Shown piece by piece: positions 1-12,274 of a DNA stretch of 64,000 bases. Under the pieces are notes generated by a model that did no database searches, was not told where the DNA came from, and saw only the letters and a list, made by a program, of their open reading frames with translations. Position numbers and translations under genes: made by a program. Positions within the stretch are counted from its first letter, which is position 1; each line of letters starts with the position of its first letter. Where the stretch lies: NCBI GenBank assembly GCA_009869945.1, contig WIXG01000294.1, positions 1 to 64,000 of the forward strand, written 5' to 3'. The DNA comes from Mesaphorura yosii (taxonomy: Eukaryota; Arthropoda; Collembola; Poduromorpha; Tullbergiidae).

Positions 1-72
1 TTGATTATAAATTGAATTCGAACTGAAGTCCTTACAAATTTCTGTGTTTGCAACGTTTATTTTTGATTGCAG

Positions 73-1208
73 GAGGCTCTGTCACTCAGGAAGACTAATC
101 AAAAGTGCAATCACACTGCAAAGATGGATGTGGTCGAAGTAAATGCCAGGCACATCAATATTAAGCACATTCGACGGCTTTTATATTGTCTCATATGTAT
201 TCTGCAGGAAACGTTGAACATACTGGCAGCTGGATCGAGGGATGACAGGGCAAAATTCCTAAAACGACTTCTGAACATCCTACCACGTGAAGAACTCAAC
301 GATGCAAAAAGCATAGTCAGAAGAACCCGGCGACGTGAATTGAAGAAATCTGGAGTTGTGCCACAGCCGGTGACCGTGCCTCAGCCAACTCCACTTCCGG
401 ACAGCGTTGTAGCAGCAGAAACTGCAATCGCGGAAGATGGATGGTGGACGAAGTGGAGTAAAGATTCGAAGTGCATGGCAATGGACGTGGAAAAAGTTTC
501 TTTCCCAATTGATCCAAGCCAATGCACTGTTGTGAAGTTTTGGAAGGATGGTTTACTCAACGTCACCTTCAAGCCCAATGTTCCAGGCAAGAAAATCAAG
601 TACAAAATGGAAGCGGCAATTGTGGCAGTGTGTGATTACGACGGGCAACAAATCATTAACAACGAAGTCATCCACCACGATCAGTTTACTTTCAAAGTTA
701 ATGCCTACACGTTCAAGGTTCATGGGATTCGACATGACTCTTTGATTAATGGAGCACCTCTGCAGCTCGTGAAATCGAAGGTCGAAAAACTTCTGGAAGA
801 AAATTTGTTTGTGACAGTTGGCGGAGAGAACGACTTCGACTCATTGGACAAACTGAAATTGGGTGACTATGACACGTTCGACTTAAACAGTCACTGGTAC
901 AGAGTGACAGAAACCGATAAGCATCAGAACATTGGGCTGAACGATATTTACAAGGAATACTTCGGTCAAGATTTGCCCCCAATGCCCCATTCCTTGTCCC
1001 CAATGGCAATGGCTGAGGCACAGATTTGTCTGGCTGAGGCACAAAATTATCTGGCTGGGGCCCATTGGGTCTTGATACTGTATTGGGAATTGCTCCATTG
1101 ACCAAGCGAGATCTTCCATTTGTATTACTAAATTGTCTTTCGTCAAAATGGTCGGAGGACACTAAAGCGCGATATGCAACCTGTTCCATATCTAGCTCCA
1201 ATGCTTGA
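73..1208 (+). CDS. REXO4/ISG20-like 3'-5' exonuclease, 5'-partial
   Basis: This is the 3' part of a gene entering from the left edge; the first visible exon follows an acceptor ending at 72. Intron 139-207 (69 bases) is in frame. The protein has a basic helix-rich lead (RRTRRRELKK) and then an RNase H-like DEDD exonuclease fold. Motif I is AMDVEKV (Asp-x-Glu) and motif II is VGGENDFDSL. The stretch VHGIRHDSLINGAPL matches the SGI-R-x-x-DL segment of REXO4/ISG20. Motif III (SKWSEDTKARYA) lies in a different frame at about 1140-1170, so an intron must join it. Two junctions keep phase: 965-1110 (146 bases) or 1069-1106 (38 bases). Without splicing the frame stops at 1101. The His expected before the motif III Asp is not at its usual place. 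Family proteins trim RNA or DNA 3' ends. The family is fairly sure; activity and the exact 3' structure are not. Confidence 0.6.
1011..1073 (+). repeat. Three 21-base tandem units near the exonuclease 3' end
   Basis: Units start at 1011, 1032 and 1053. The first two are close copies beginning GGCTGAGGCACA and the third is diverged. Read in the exonuclease frame they encode a seven-residue repeat of the form A-E-A-Q-x-x-L. Depending on splicing they are either coding or intronic. Confidence 0.75.
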
Positions 1209-2435
1209 CACCATAAGAGTTTCCTGTGAATTAAGAATTCCGATATTTCCCTTTAAACGTATATCAGCGTGTTTTGCAGGGCTATTAAGATGTCTTACCT
1301 GGCAGGGTCAACTGGATATTTAAAGAAAGACTTCGTTGGGCACTTCTCTTTGACATTGTGACAACTTGGAACTTGGCAATAGTGTCTCGACCTCGACATT
1401 GCTATGAGGGCTCAAGTATTTAATTTGATAAAACTGGATTAAGATTAATTTGGGAAAGCTCCGTCACTTGGTTCACGATTCAATGCTATTGCATTGAGCA
1501 GACTCGGACCCAATAAATAACATTCAAGAGCATCGGACTCTATTCTCATGTCTGCCTCGCATCGCAAGCCAAAGTGAGTTTTCTTTAGAAGGGGCGAGGT
1601 GGAGTGGGTCGCATGAGTATTCAATGGGAGTGTATGAACGTGTGAAAGAACACGTGAGGGTGGGAGACGAGAATGACACAAGGAACCTTGTCAGGAGTTA
1701 AAGTGAGACGGTTGTTAATTTGCCAATTGGATTCGCAAATTCTTTGTTTTCTAGCCAAATAGAGTAAATAGACAAATGTGCAAATTTATGCCTTGTCGCT
1801 GCATCAGTGAACTGATTGAAACTATTCAAATCATTCAGTAGTATCAATTGTATTCAACGGTTCAATACTTTCTTAGTGTTAATTAATGGGCACTGAACAC
1901 CGACTCAAAGCAAGTATGAGCGAACTGTCTCCAAATTAAGTCGACACGTTAATCCAATGCTTGACACAAAAATGTCCATTCTACTTGTAACTCTTATTTA
2001 TAGGTCACACAAGCCCTTTGGCATTCTGTAAAGATTAAGAATGACGGCATTTCATAACCCAAGACCCAAATCCTCAAGAAATGCGTAAAAAAAACTAATC
2101 TATTACGTGCACTCATCGCCCTGGGACTAATCAACACGAGGATGAGCTAGATGCTGGATTTTTAATACCGCTGCTGGCATTGATATGCCATGATATGCTG
2201 GTCATTGGGTTAAGATTAACATTAACCTTATTACGAAATTACTTGTAACTCGTGAGCCGTGAGTCGTGAACTTCATATGTACGGCACAGTCGAGCTGACC
2301 TGCTGTGCTGGCTGTTGCTGGTAGGACATTGCATTTTTCTCCAGGCAGTCTTTCGTTAACATTCTCAGTTTGTGCCAGTTGGCAGTCAGTCGAAGGGTCG
2401 CATTAGTCGAGTACTCATGTACGTCGCAGTTCATC
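1209..2435. other. Intergenic stretch upstream of GLDC
   Basis: About 1.2 kb between the exonuclease stop codon and the GLDC start. It should hold the exonuclease 3' end and the GLDC promoter and 5' UTR. I see no supported coding exon, RNA gene or repeat. Confidence 0.6.
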
Positions 2436-5400
2436 ATGCTCCGAAATCGATTTACTCCGTCCACAGTCAGAATTCTGAAGAAAGTCAACAATCGGCTTAA
2501 CTTTATAGAAAAGCAACAATGTCTCCTGTTTTCCACAGCCACAGCTCCTTCGACGAGAACGGAGAAATTGATCCCGAAGCGAGAAGAATTTGCGTCCAGG
2601 CACATTGGACCACGGCAGAGCGACCGAGACGGCATGCTGGCCTACTTGGGGTTCAAGGTAAAGCGTCTCGCAAGGCATGGCGAAGGTTCACGACCCTTTC
2701 AATTGTTAACCGTCGTTGGCATGAATCTCTTGAATTCTTTTCAGACGCTGGATGAAATGATTGATAAAGCCGTCCCTGCCAATATCCGTCTGAGACGGGA
2801 GCTGGAGCTCGTCGAATGCCATGGTAAGCCAGCTGCCAGGCCGAAAGACAATCTTGAGGCACACTTTCACTAGCACGCCATTGAAAGCACAGAAAATGTT
2901 CTTACATAACTACTCGCAATCGAAGTTAGCTTCAACGGTCGTGTGGACGCGATGGGTGCAAATGTGCATTGAAGTGCGAAGAAAAATGCAAACGCGATAC
3001 GTCATTACTTTGCACAAATGTAGACTCTGTTTTGCTGTTTTGCAATAGATGAACATGAACTGATAACAAGAATTCGTGCGATCGCCGAGAAAAACAAAAT
3101 CTGGAGAAGTTTCATTGGAATGGGTTACCACAATTGCGTTGTCCCGCATCCCATCATGAGAAATCTCTTTGAAAATCCGGGATGGTGAGTTTTGCGGGAT
3201 TGTGACCGAATCTTCCGTGGGGTTTGTGCGCTAGTAAATTGTTTTTATATTCAGGACGACTCAATACACGCCTTACCAACCGGAAATCGCCCAGGGCAGA
3301 CTTGAAGGACTTTTAAACTATCAGACTCTTGTCACCGACCTAACTGGCTTGCCCGTAGCAAACGCATCTCTCCTGGACGAAGGAACCGCGGCCGCTGAAG
3401 CAATGGGACTCTGCTACAGGTTCTAATTCCATTTTCGAGGCCGCGTTTTCAAGTTCCTTGTGCATGTGTTGACGGATGTAAATTCTTCATTTCAGGCAGA
3501 ATAAACGTAGAAAGTTTTATATCTCGGACAAAGTTCATCCGCAAACAATCAGCGTTGTCGAGACACGAGCGGCGTCCACAGGAGTCCAGGTTGTGGTTGG
3601 GGATCTTGCGAAGTTTGACTTCACAAATCGCGATGTATCCGGCGTTCTTTTCCAGTATCCCGACACAGAAGGGAATATTAAGGACTTTGCGCAAATTGTG
3701 CAGGCAGCACACACGAACGGGGTAAGCTGAGAGTGTCCTGCTGATATTCATCATGGAATTACTAGAATTATAAGTACTCATGTTGTGCTGCGCTGCTCGA
3801 TTTCAGTCATTAGTGGTAGCGGCCACCGACCTCCTTGCTCTTACAATTTTGCGCCCGCCCGGAGAATTCGACGTTGACATGGCCGTTGGTACGAGTCAGC
3901 GATTTGGAGTGCCTTTGGGATACGGCGGACCACATGCCGGATTCTTCTCTTGTAAAGCGTCGTTGACTAGATTGATTCCGGGTCGAATGATAGGAGTAAC
4001 GAGGTAAGGTAGTCGTCCTTGTGGTGCCCGAATGGTGAATCTGATCATTCTCAATCATATCTCACTTCTTCTGCAGAGACGCAAATGGAAAGGAAGGTCT
4101 TCGTTTAGCCCTGCAGACACGCGAGCAGCACATCAGGCGTGATAAGGCAACCAGCAACATTTGTACGGCTCAAGCACTGCTTGCCAATATGTCAGCAATG
4201 TACGCCGTGTATCACGGCCCCAAAGGCCTGCACAGCATCGCCCATCGGGTGCACGTCGCGACGCTGGTGCTGGCAAAGGCGCTCCGAGATGCAGGTCACA
4301 CAATCGAGAACAAAACATTCTTCGATACGCTCCGTGTCACACCAACTCTGGGCCAATCTGAAATCCAACTTCACGCGAAACAGAAGGAAATCAACCTCCG
4401 TTATTACACTGATGGATCGGTAAATCTAATAGCAAATACGAGTTCCTGAGAACCTCGGCTTCTGATTCGCTTGAAGCAATTTCTGAGGGTTTCATTTCGA
4501 TAATTTCCTAAGGTTGGAATTGCTCTTGATGAAACCGTGAATGAAAGTGATCTTGATGATCTGATGTGGGTGTTTAAGGCTAATACAAATATCGATAAGG
4601 TAAGGAGCCTCAACATTTAGCTTGTGCCATATCAATTTAACTAACGACTGATTACACCAACAGTTGAGTAAGGAAATCGAGAACCCCGAAGTACTGCCGG
4701 GCAGCATTCTAAACTCTGCGTTCAGGCGCACGACTCCATTCCTCACGCACCCAGTCTTCAACACGCACCATTCTGAGACTCGAATTGTGCGTTACATGAA
4801 GACACTGGAGAACAAGGACATTTCCCTGGTGCACTCCATGATCCCATTGGTGAGTCGATTTTCCATTAGCAATGATGCACCCACTTCTAATCGACTCGGT
4901 TTGTATTAAAGGGCTCCTGTACAATGAAACTGAACAGCACGACCGAAATGATGCCTTGCAGCTTCAGACACTTTACCGACATCCATCCATTTGTGCCCCT
5001 CGACCAGGCACAGGGCTACCGGGAAATGTTTGAGGAGCTGGAGAAGGATCTGTGCGAGATCACAGGCTACGATAAAATTTCATTTCAGCCAAACAGGTAC
5101 GCTCCACACTTGAACATCGAGAAAATACAACCTTTGCCACCTGTAATACGCTGGATTTTGTAACCTTGTAGCGGCGCTCAAGGCGAGTACGCTGGCCTTC
5201 GCGCGATCGCGTCCTATTTGGAAGGCAAGAACGAAGGCCACAGAAATGTGTGTCTGATACCTGTCTCCGCACACGGAACCAATCCCGCCTCGGCCCAAAT
5301 GGCGGGCATGAAGGTGGAGGTGATCAACGTGACGAAGGACGGCGCAATTGACATGAAGCACCTCAAAGCCAAGATTGACAAGCACCGCGATGTGCTCGCG

Positions 5401-6771
5401 TGCCTCATGATCACTTACCCGTCGACGAACGGTGTGTTTGAAGAGACCGTGGCGGACGTTTGCAATCAGATTCATGAGGCAGGAGGTCAAGTGTACTTGG
5501 ACGGTGCAAACATGAACGCGCAAGTTGGACTGTGCCGACCAGGCGATTATGGCTCTGATGTCTCGCATTTGAACTTGCATAAAACGTTCTGCATTCCGCA
5601 TGGCGGCGGTGAGAAATGATTCCTTCTTTTCCTTTTCTTTTTCTTCTTTTCTCTTCCTTTTCTTTTTATGGTAGTACGAATAATTAAAATTCTTGAAATT
5701 ACCCTAACTCAAACTTGAAACTCAAATAATTGAAATTAATTATCAAAACACAAATTATCTGAGTTACAGGTGGTCCTGGAATGGGCCCGATTGGTGTCAA
5801 AGCACATCTGGCTCCTTTCCTCCCTTCGCATCCCGTTGTGAATCCTCTGGCGTACATGGGGAAACAGTCCAAATCGTTCGGCTCCGTGAGCGCAGCGCCC
5901 TGGGGCTCATCTGCCATTCTGCCGATTTCATGGGCGTATATTAAAGTAAGTTGTTCTGATGCGGTGTGCAATGAAATTAAGCTTGGTCACTTATTGGTAA
6001 GGACTTTTTAGATGATGGGAGCACGTGGAATGAAGCGGGCAACGCAAGTCGCCATTCTGAACGCTAATTACATGTCAAAACGACTGGATAATCACTACAA
6101 AACGTTGCATAAAGGCAAAAATGGTCTCGTGGCTCACGAGTTCATTATCGATGTCCGAGACTTCAAGAAAACTGCCAACATTGAAGCCGTGGACATCGCC
6201 AAGCGTTTGATGGATTACGGATTTCATGCGCCGACCATGTCGTGGCCTGTGGCTGGTTCATTGATGATCGAGCCAACCGAATCCGAGGACAAGGGAGAAC
6301 TGGACAGATTCTGTGATGCGTTAATTTGTAAGTTTTGTGGTTAACTAACAAACTTATAACATGAAAGCAACAAAGTGTGTACGTGTTTAGCGTTTTTCGA
6401 TTTGCCGCAGACATTCGTCAAGAAATCGCCGACATTGAACAAGGACGGATGGATATTGGAGTAAATCCCTTGAAAATGTCGCCACACACTCAAGGCGTCG
6501 TGATGGGATCGGATTGGACTCGGCCGTACAGTCGCGAGCTCGGCGCTTTTCCGGCTGTGAGTGAGCCAACTGCAACGCACATGACTCATTGACTCTTTAC
6601 TAAGAATTGCTCTCATTTTAGCCGTTCGTGAAGCCTGAGACAAAGATATGGCCTACCGTGAGCCGTATCGACGACATTTACGGCGATAAGAACCTGGTGT
6701 GCACTTGCCCGCCATTGGAAGCTTACCAGTCTCCGTCGGTGGTACCGGAGAAGATGACGGCTGCCAACTGA
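2436..6771 (+). CDS. GLDC: Glycine dehydrogenase (decarboxylating), P-protein, mitochondrial
   Basis: PLP enzyme of the mitochondrial glycine cleavage system: it decarboxylates glycine and passes the aminomethyl group to lipoyl H-protein. Fifteen exons: 2436-2657, 2745-2823, 3049-3184, 3255-3419, 3496-3721, 3807-4003, 4077-4419, 4513-4599, 4664-4849, 4912-5096, 5172-5608, 5770-5945, 6012-6327, 6411-6556 and 6622-6771. Phases close to 1016 aa, against about 1020 in human. The first ATG gives a basic, hydroxylated N-terminus ([16 protein letters not shown]) typical of a mitochondrial presequence. FASRHIGP marks the start of the mature enzyme. The PLP lysine is about residue 746 in [15 protein letters not shown], followed by the glycine-rich loop. 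PSTNGVFEE and [10 protein letters not shown] are also conserved. All expected blocks are present with no break, so the gene looks functional. The AACS gene ends 274 bases downstream, convergent. Confidence 0.97.
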
Positions 6772-7045
6772 ACTTAATTTACCAATTTCCTCCGTCTTGC
6801 CTTTCAAATTGTCTTATCTTTATCTTAACTTTTATTTGAATACACACAGCATGAAATATAAGAGCGTTTTTATTCAATTCAGTCAAACTAACGAACCAAC
6901 AATTATGATATTAAAATATACATGCATCACAACTAAAATCTGATTAATTTAACAATGCATAAGGCATAGATTTGTAACGATCGATAGCTAAAAGAGTACG
7001 TGGCTGGAGAGTTCTTTAGTGAAATTGTGCTGGCTGGCTACCCGT

Positions 7046-10000
7046 CTACGACCAAGCTGCAAGTGCCGGAATGTTTTCGTACAATTTGAGAGATGCTGGA
7101 TTGGCGAGGGCACCGGAATTCTTGACCTCAACGCCTTCTATCACGTTTCGAACAGCGATTTCAACTTTCTTCCCGCTGATTGTGTACTGAAATTAAGAAT
7201 GGGTAATATGAATTAGTGTACGAAGGTCCCTGTACTACATGTTGTATTGGCTTGGTCAGCTTGAGCCTGACTTACGGGTATGTCTTGAATTGGAAGAATG
7301 ATTGCAGGTACGTGTCGTGGGCTCAATTGTTCGCGGATCGCCTTCTTTAATCGATTAATCAGATCATCATTTGCTTCGTAGCTCGGCGTGAGCTTCAAGA
7401 AAAGCACCACTCGTTCGTCAGTTACGGAAATGTTTTTCTGAGCCACACAAACGCTGTCAGCCACTTCCTTGAACTGCTCCACTGAAATCGAAATGAATTC
7501 CAACATCAAATATGATCTCAAAGCTCAAGATGCTGGGGGTTAAGGTTTTATCAGTTTTCTGTACTCACCAACTTGATAAATTTCAGCGCTTCCGAACCGC
7601 ACGCCATTTGGATTCAACGTCGCATCACTTCGCCCGAGCATCACAACTCCTTTCGTGAGCGGATTAATCATCATAAAGTCGCCATGCGCCCAGATTTGAT
7701 TGAATTTTCTAAAGTATGCCTTTTGATACAGCTCGCCGTCAGGGTCGTTGTAAAAATGCGTTGGCATGCTGGGGAACGGCGTTCTCACAACGAGTTCGCC
7801 ACGCTCGCCAACAACGGCTTGCCCTTCTTCCGTAAAGCAATCCAAATCACAACCGAGGTGGTACGACTGAATTTCACCGCGGTGGACCGGCAGCATCGGA
7901 TTTTGTCCCATGAAGCATGCGATGATGTCCGTTCCTCCGGAAATTGAGCCGAGAACAATGTCCTTCTTTACGTGAGTGTACACGAAATCAAAAGATGATG
8001 GCTTCAGAGGAGAGCCAGTTGAAAGAACCATTCTTAGAGGAGTTTGCGATTTGTCCAGCAGAGCCTTGATCCGTCTTTCGTCTCCGGAATTGTCAAAGTT
8101 GCTTTTTGTAAGAATGTCTTCCTGCACGGCCAGCCACTTGGCGCTGGTTCCAAAAATCGTGATCCCAATCTCATCAATTAAGCTCCATAGACTTGAGGTT
8201 GGTGCTCCATCATACAGAACAATGGCAGAACCAACGGCGAGACTACTGATTAGCCAATTGTACATCATCCAGCCAACCTAAAACCGAGTGTATCATGAGC
8301 ACAAGCGAAGGAAGACAAATTCCGGTAAACTCACCGTTGTAAAATAGAAAGTGATGTCATTCTTTTTAACATCTGATTGTAAAATGTGTTCTTCAAGGTG
8401 CTTGATAAGGGATCCCTGCAAAAGGCAGTCAATTCAAGAGACCTTAATGTAATTGCATGGCTACGGCGTTCATCGTATGTGCTTTTAGTTTTGCAGCGGC
8501 CTTACCCCAGCTGAATGAACCATGCACTTTGGTTTACCGGTGGTTCCTGAGGAGTACATGATGAACATAGGATGATCGAACGGAACTTGTTCATATTGCA
8601 ATGGAATGTTTTTATGGATGTATTCTTGAAGGAATTCGGTAGAAGTTATCCTGTGCACAAAAGGAAAAACAACGAAATGGATTGAAAACAAACAAAAGCC
8701 ACAGAATTCGAGGTGCTACGCTAAAAATAAATATACAAGAGAAACAGCGTAGAGGATGAAGCAATACGGTGCGTCGTTATCAGTCAAGGTAAATGCGTTC
8801 ATGTTTCATGCAGCTACAACATAAACTGTAAATATTACGAGGACAAGCCCGTCCAATCAGCATGATTAAAACATAAACAATAACATGTGAACAACTGCGA
8901 TGTGTCGCGTATTTCGTAACATGTTTACTTTCCATCTCAGTCTCCAGATTTTACGTACCAGTTTTCAGTGTCCGATGGAAATTCAGCACTGCTCTCCACA
9001 AATGGGATCACAACAACTTTAAGAACAGTTGAGCTTAACTCGGATGTGATCTGTTTCAGCTTGGACATCATACAGTGGATTTTTCCATTATAAAATACGC
9101 CATTTACGGAGATGATGACTTTCGGTTCAGTCTGTTTAAACCGTTCCACGACGCCCTACATAAGAGAAGTGAAATTAGTGCGTACAGCGAATGAAGCAAG
9201 CAAGGGAGATGGGAATGAATGAATGAATGCGATAAATGGGACAAGTTAAACGCATTCTGTGACTCGAGTTCAGGTTCACGTCATAAAACTGGTTTTGTAG
9301 TAATTGGATTTCAATTGGAATTGCTGCAGCAAAAAGTTGCAGCATAGCGAAAGAGTGTGAGAACCTCCAACTGGAAAATCCACAGGTTTCTTTTTGTATC
9401 AAGTTTATACAAAGGGGATTTGGCTCTTGATTATGAAATGCACGTTATCGTTGATCTGCCATTTGCCGAAAAAAAATGCACATGAATTCAGAGTCACAAA
9501 CGAAGTCAGGCAGTCATGCTAAAGAAAGACTTGCTGTGCTTTGTGCTTGTATTTGTGGTTCTTACGGTAATTCCATAATCTGGTGACGTGCACGTCCAAA
9601 CGGCTCCAATCGTCGCGGTGGCCAAAAGCGCTGCCAGTGTCTTTGATGTTAATGAAAGCAAGAACATTAAATAATAAAAATAGAGTCAACTTTAACAAAA
9701 AATAATTATTATAGTCCAATCTTTACCTCAATTCCGTTGGGCAGAATTCCGGCCACGACATCATTCTTTTGCACTCCGAGACTCCTGAGAGCCGCTGCCC
9801 AAGCTGAGACCTTTGCCTTGAGTTGAGCGAATGTCAATTTCTCAAGCTCAGGATGACCTTCACCTACAGCGTAAAGAAGTGGAAGCGGAATGAGAAATTG
9901 AAATGCAATGAGGAAAAGGTGGCTTATGAGAGAGTTCTTGACAGTCGAACTCATTTTCGATTGCATCATAATTGCACGAGAGAAAATTACGTAAATGGTA

Positions 10001-10695
10001 AATGAGTTGCTGAGCCATCGGAATAGAACATCCTGTCTGCCTGTCGCTTCCAGAGCGCCGTCCTTACCTTTGTAATAAACTGCAATTGCATTGTCAGCAC
10101 CGTTTTCCAGCAGATTCTCCGCGTAGTTCAATTTTGCACCAGTAAACCATTTCGGGATTTTGTCTATGCTCACCGCCTCATCCACGACGGATGTGAATGG
10201 AGAGCTGAATCTTATCTCAGAGAAGTACCAGAACTCGGACCAAAATGTACCGTATGACTTGCAAGACCATTTGTGCAGGTCGGCGTACGTTTCTGCAATA
10301 CAAACAATGCATAATTTATCGCTTGCTCAAAGCCAAATGCGAAATCGCCAAATACGCAAAATTGTGTCACAAATGCCTTATTTGGAATTGGCTTCTCATG
10401 TCGTGTCAGGAGGCCAGTAAACTCATGTCTCAGGCATAGACGCAATTTACTCACCCAATTTGAGTCCGTATTTCTGGTTCACGTGTTTGCGAAACACTTC
10501 CAGGTTCAGACTGGGGAATTCGGAATACTTTGGCGTCCACAGCGGCACCAGGTGGTCGTGTTCATCGTGGTGTTCGGAGGTTCCATTCGTAACGGGCTTT
10601 GGAGCTGATGCAAACTTGTCTTTTGTTGTGGGTGCAGTGGAAGCCGGTCCATTGGTCGTGTCTGTTGCGGATTCTGATGAAGTTAAAGCTCCCAT
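7046..10695 (-). CDS. AACS: Acetoacetyl-CoA synthetase
   Basis: Cytosolic ligase that activates acetoacetate to acetoacetyl-CoA with ATP, feeding ketone bodies into sterol and fatty-acid synthesis. Ten exons in transcript order: 10695-10455, 10292-10068, 9863-9727, 9640-9566, 9155-8959, 8650-8506, 8415-8335, 8277-7569, 7481-7276 and 7186-7046. Phases close to 718 aa; the human enzyme is 672 aa. The extra length includes a low-complexity Ser/Thr/Ala N-terminus. The AMP-binding P-loop [10 protein letters not shown] lies at about residues 324-333. LGSISGGTD, the [15 protein letters not shown] hinge region and a C-terminal YTISGKKVE segment carrying the expected lysine are present. The ACS-type linker [14 protein letters not shown] is clear. 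The ATG at 10695 is the first in frame. I see nothing missing. Confidence 0.96.
9213..9228. repeat. Short (GAAT)4 microsatellite in an AACS intron
   Basis: Four perfect GAAT units lie in the intron between AACS exons 4 and 5. It is too short to imply function but could be polymorphic. Confidence 0.7.
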
Positions 10696-12274
10696 TTCGT
10701 AGTATTGTAGTGCAGGTGTATGAAATTAAGTGTAGAATGGAATGAGCAGTGCGGAGAGCAGAGAAAGTGAAACTCCAAGATATTAATGGAACAGAATTTA
10801 GCACGACACCGTGAAGTGTGAGTCACAACAATAACGATCTCGTTCAGTAAAGAAGGTCCGTTCAAGTCAACGACTGTCGGCGCACTAAACAGGCGAGCTT
10901 CGGCTTCAACTTCATCTGATCTGTGATGGTTCTACTCCACTCGTTCGTGCATCACTCACAGCTATGTTAGTTAGTTAATGAGACGCGTGTTCCTGCCCGT
11001 AGCTGTAGCTCGTAGCTGTCAGTCGACGCAACTCTCGTAGTAGGTGCTTCTTGCTTTGACTTGTGAGCTGTGGTTTTCGTACTCATGAAGTCAGTTTGTA
11101 TTTGCTCGTGATTGTGGTTCAGACTTCATACATCATCTGTCCTTATTCAGACTGTAAAATATTAGTCCAGTTCTACCTTTAGTTCTAGACTCTAGTATTC
11201 AATACATACGCTGGTGGTCAATTGGTTTGGTTTCTGCCTACTCGTGTGACTCACGAGAGCCAGTCATACGATTTGCAATGCCTTGCCACATGTCGCACTC
11301 TTAACCTGACCGGGCTTCGTCATTCGTCTTCATGTAACTCTTTCGGATGAGACTTTATCTAGCTGGACAATTAGCATGGAAGATTGACCTTGTGACCTTA
11401 TCATTGTCGTGCCATATGATTTCCATGCGAAAAGCAGTCGCACCACACACACCACACCACGCCACACTGGATGCAGATGCAGATGACAGATAATCGTGCA
11501 TCATGCGCTACTCACAGGGACACCTAGCTCGACTTCGACCGACCCACTCGGCTTCTATTTCCAGTAAACTAGCTGAAGGCAGACAGACGATCTTAACATC
11601 GTAATGTCGAACGATCGCAATCATGAGAAATGACATGAGATTTGAGATTCCACAAGACAAGACAGCAGAATCGCAGTACTCACTAATCGAATTCAAAATC
11701 CAGACTAAAACTAATGGACAAAGTCGATAAATACAAACGCCAATGATCTCTAATACATGGCAATGATTTTGTCGAGGGTTCCGGTAATTTGGTATCAAAC
11801 TATACACTTTTAGCTCACGCCCCAAAGTTCAACTAAAATGAGCCTGCCATAAGCGAATAAAAAATGCTGTGAGTAAACAACGGCGAGATGCTTCAAGTAG
11901 AAGTAAACACAAGTTCGAATTTTCGAATGCGGGAGTGCGTTTTTAACGAACGAACTCCACCGGAGCAAAGCGAGCAATTGCACTTGGATTGGTTACCAAA
12001 AACTTGTATACTTCCCTACAGTAAGAGACAAGTAAGTTAATTTCATAATATAACTATATTCCATGGACCCTTCAATTGCTAATTGCATTAGCGATTGCGG
12101 TATTGGCACTGCTGCATTAAAGTTAAAGTTAATCTGCTACGCTAATTCTGCTTTCAACTTGCAGAACGCCGCTTTGTAAGCGATCTGGTTTTGACGGTTC
12201 TGATTACTCGATTCATTTTGAGTCTTTCTTAATTCTTAGAAGATCGAGCGTCTGGTTTTCCAGCGGAAACCAAG
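10696..12274. other. Divergent intergenic region, AACS / coiled-coil gene
   Basis: About 1.6 kb between two start codons pointing away from each other. It should contain both promoters and 5' UTRs. I see short direct-repeat-like words (for example repeated AGCTGTAGCT near 11000) but no coding exon with homology. Confidence 0.55.
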
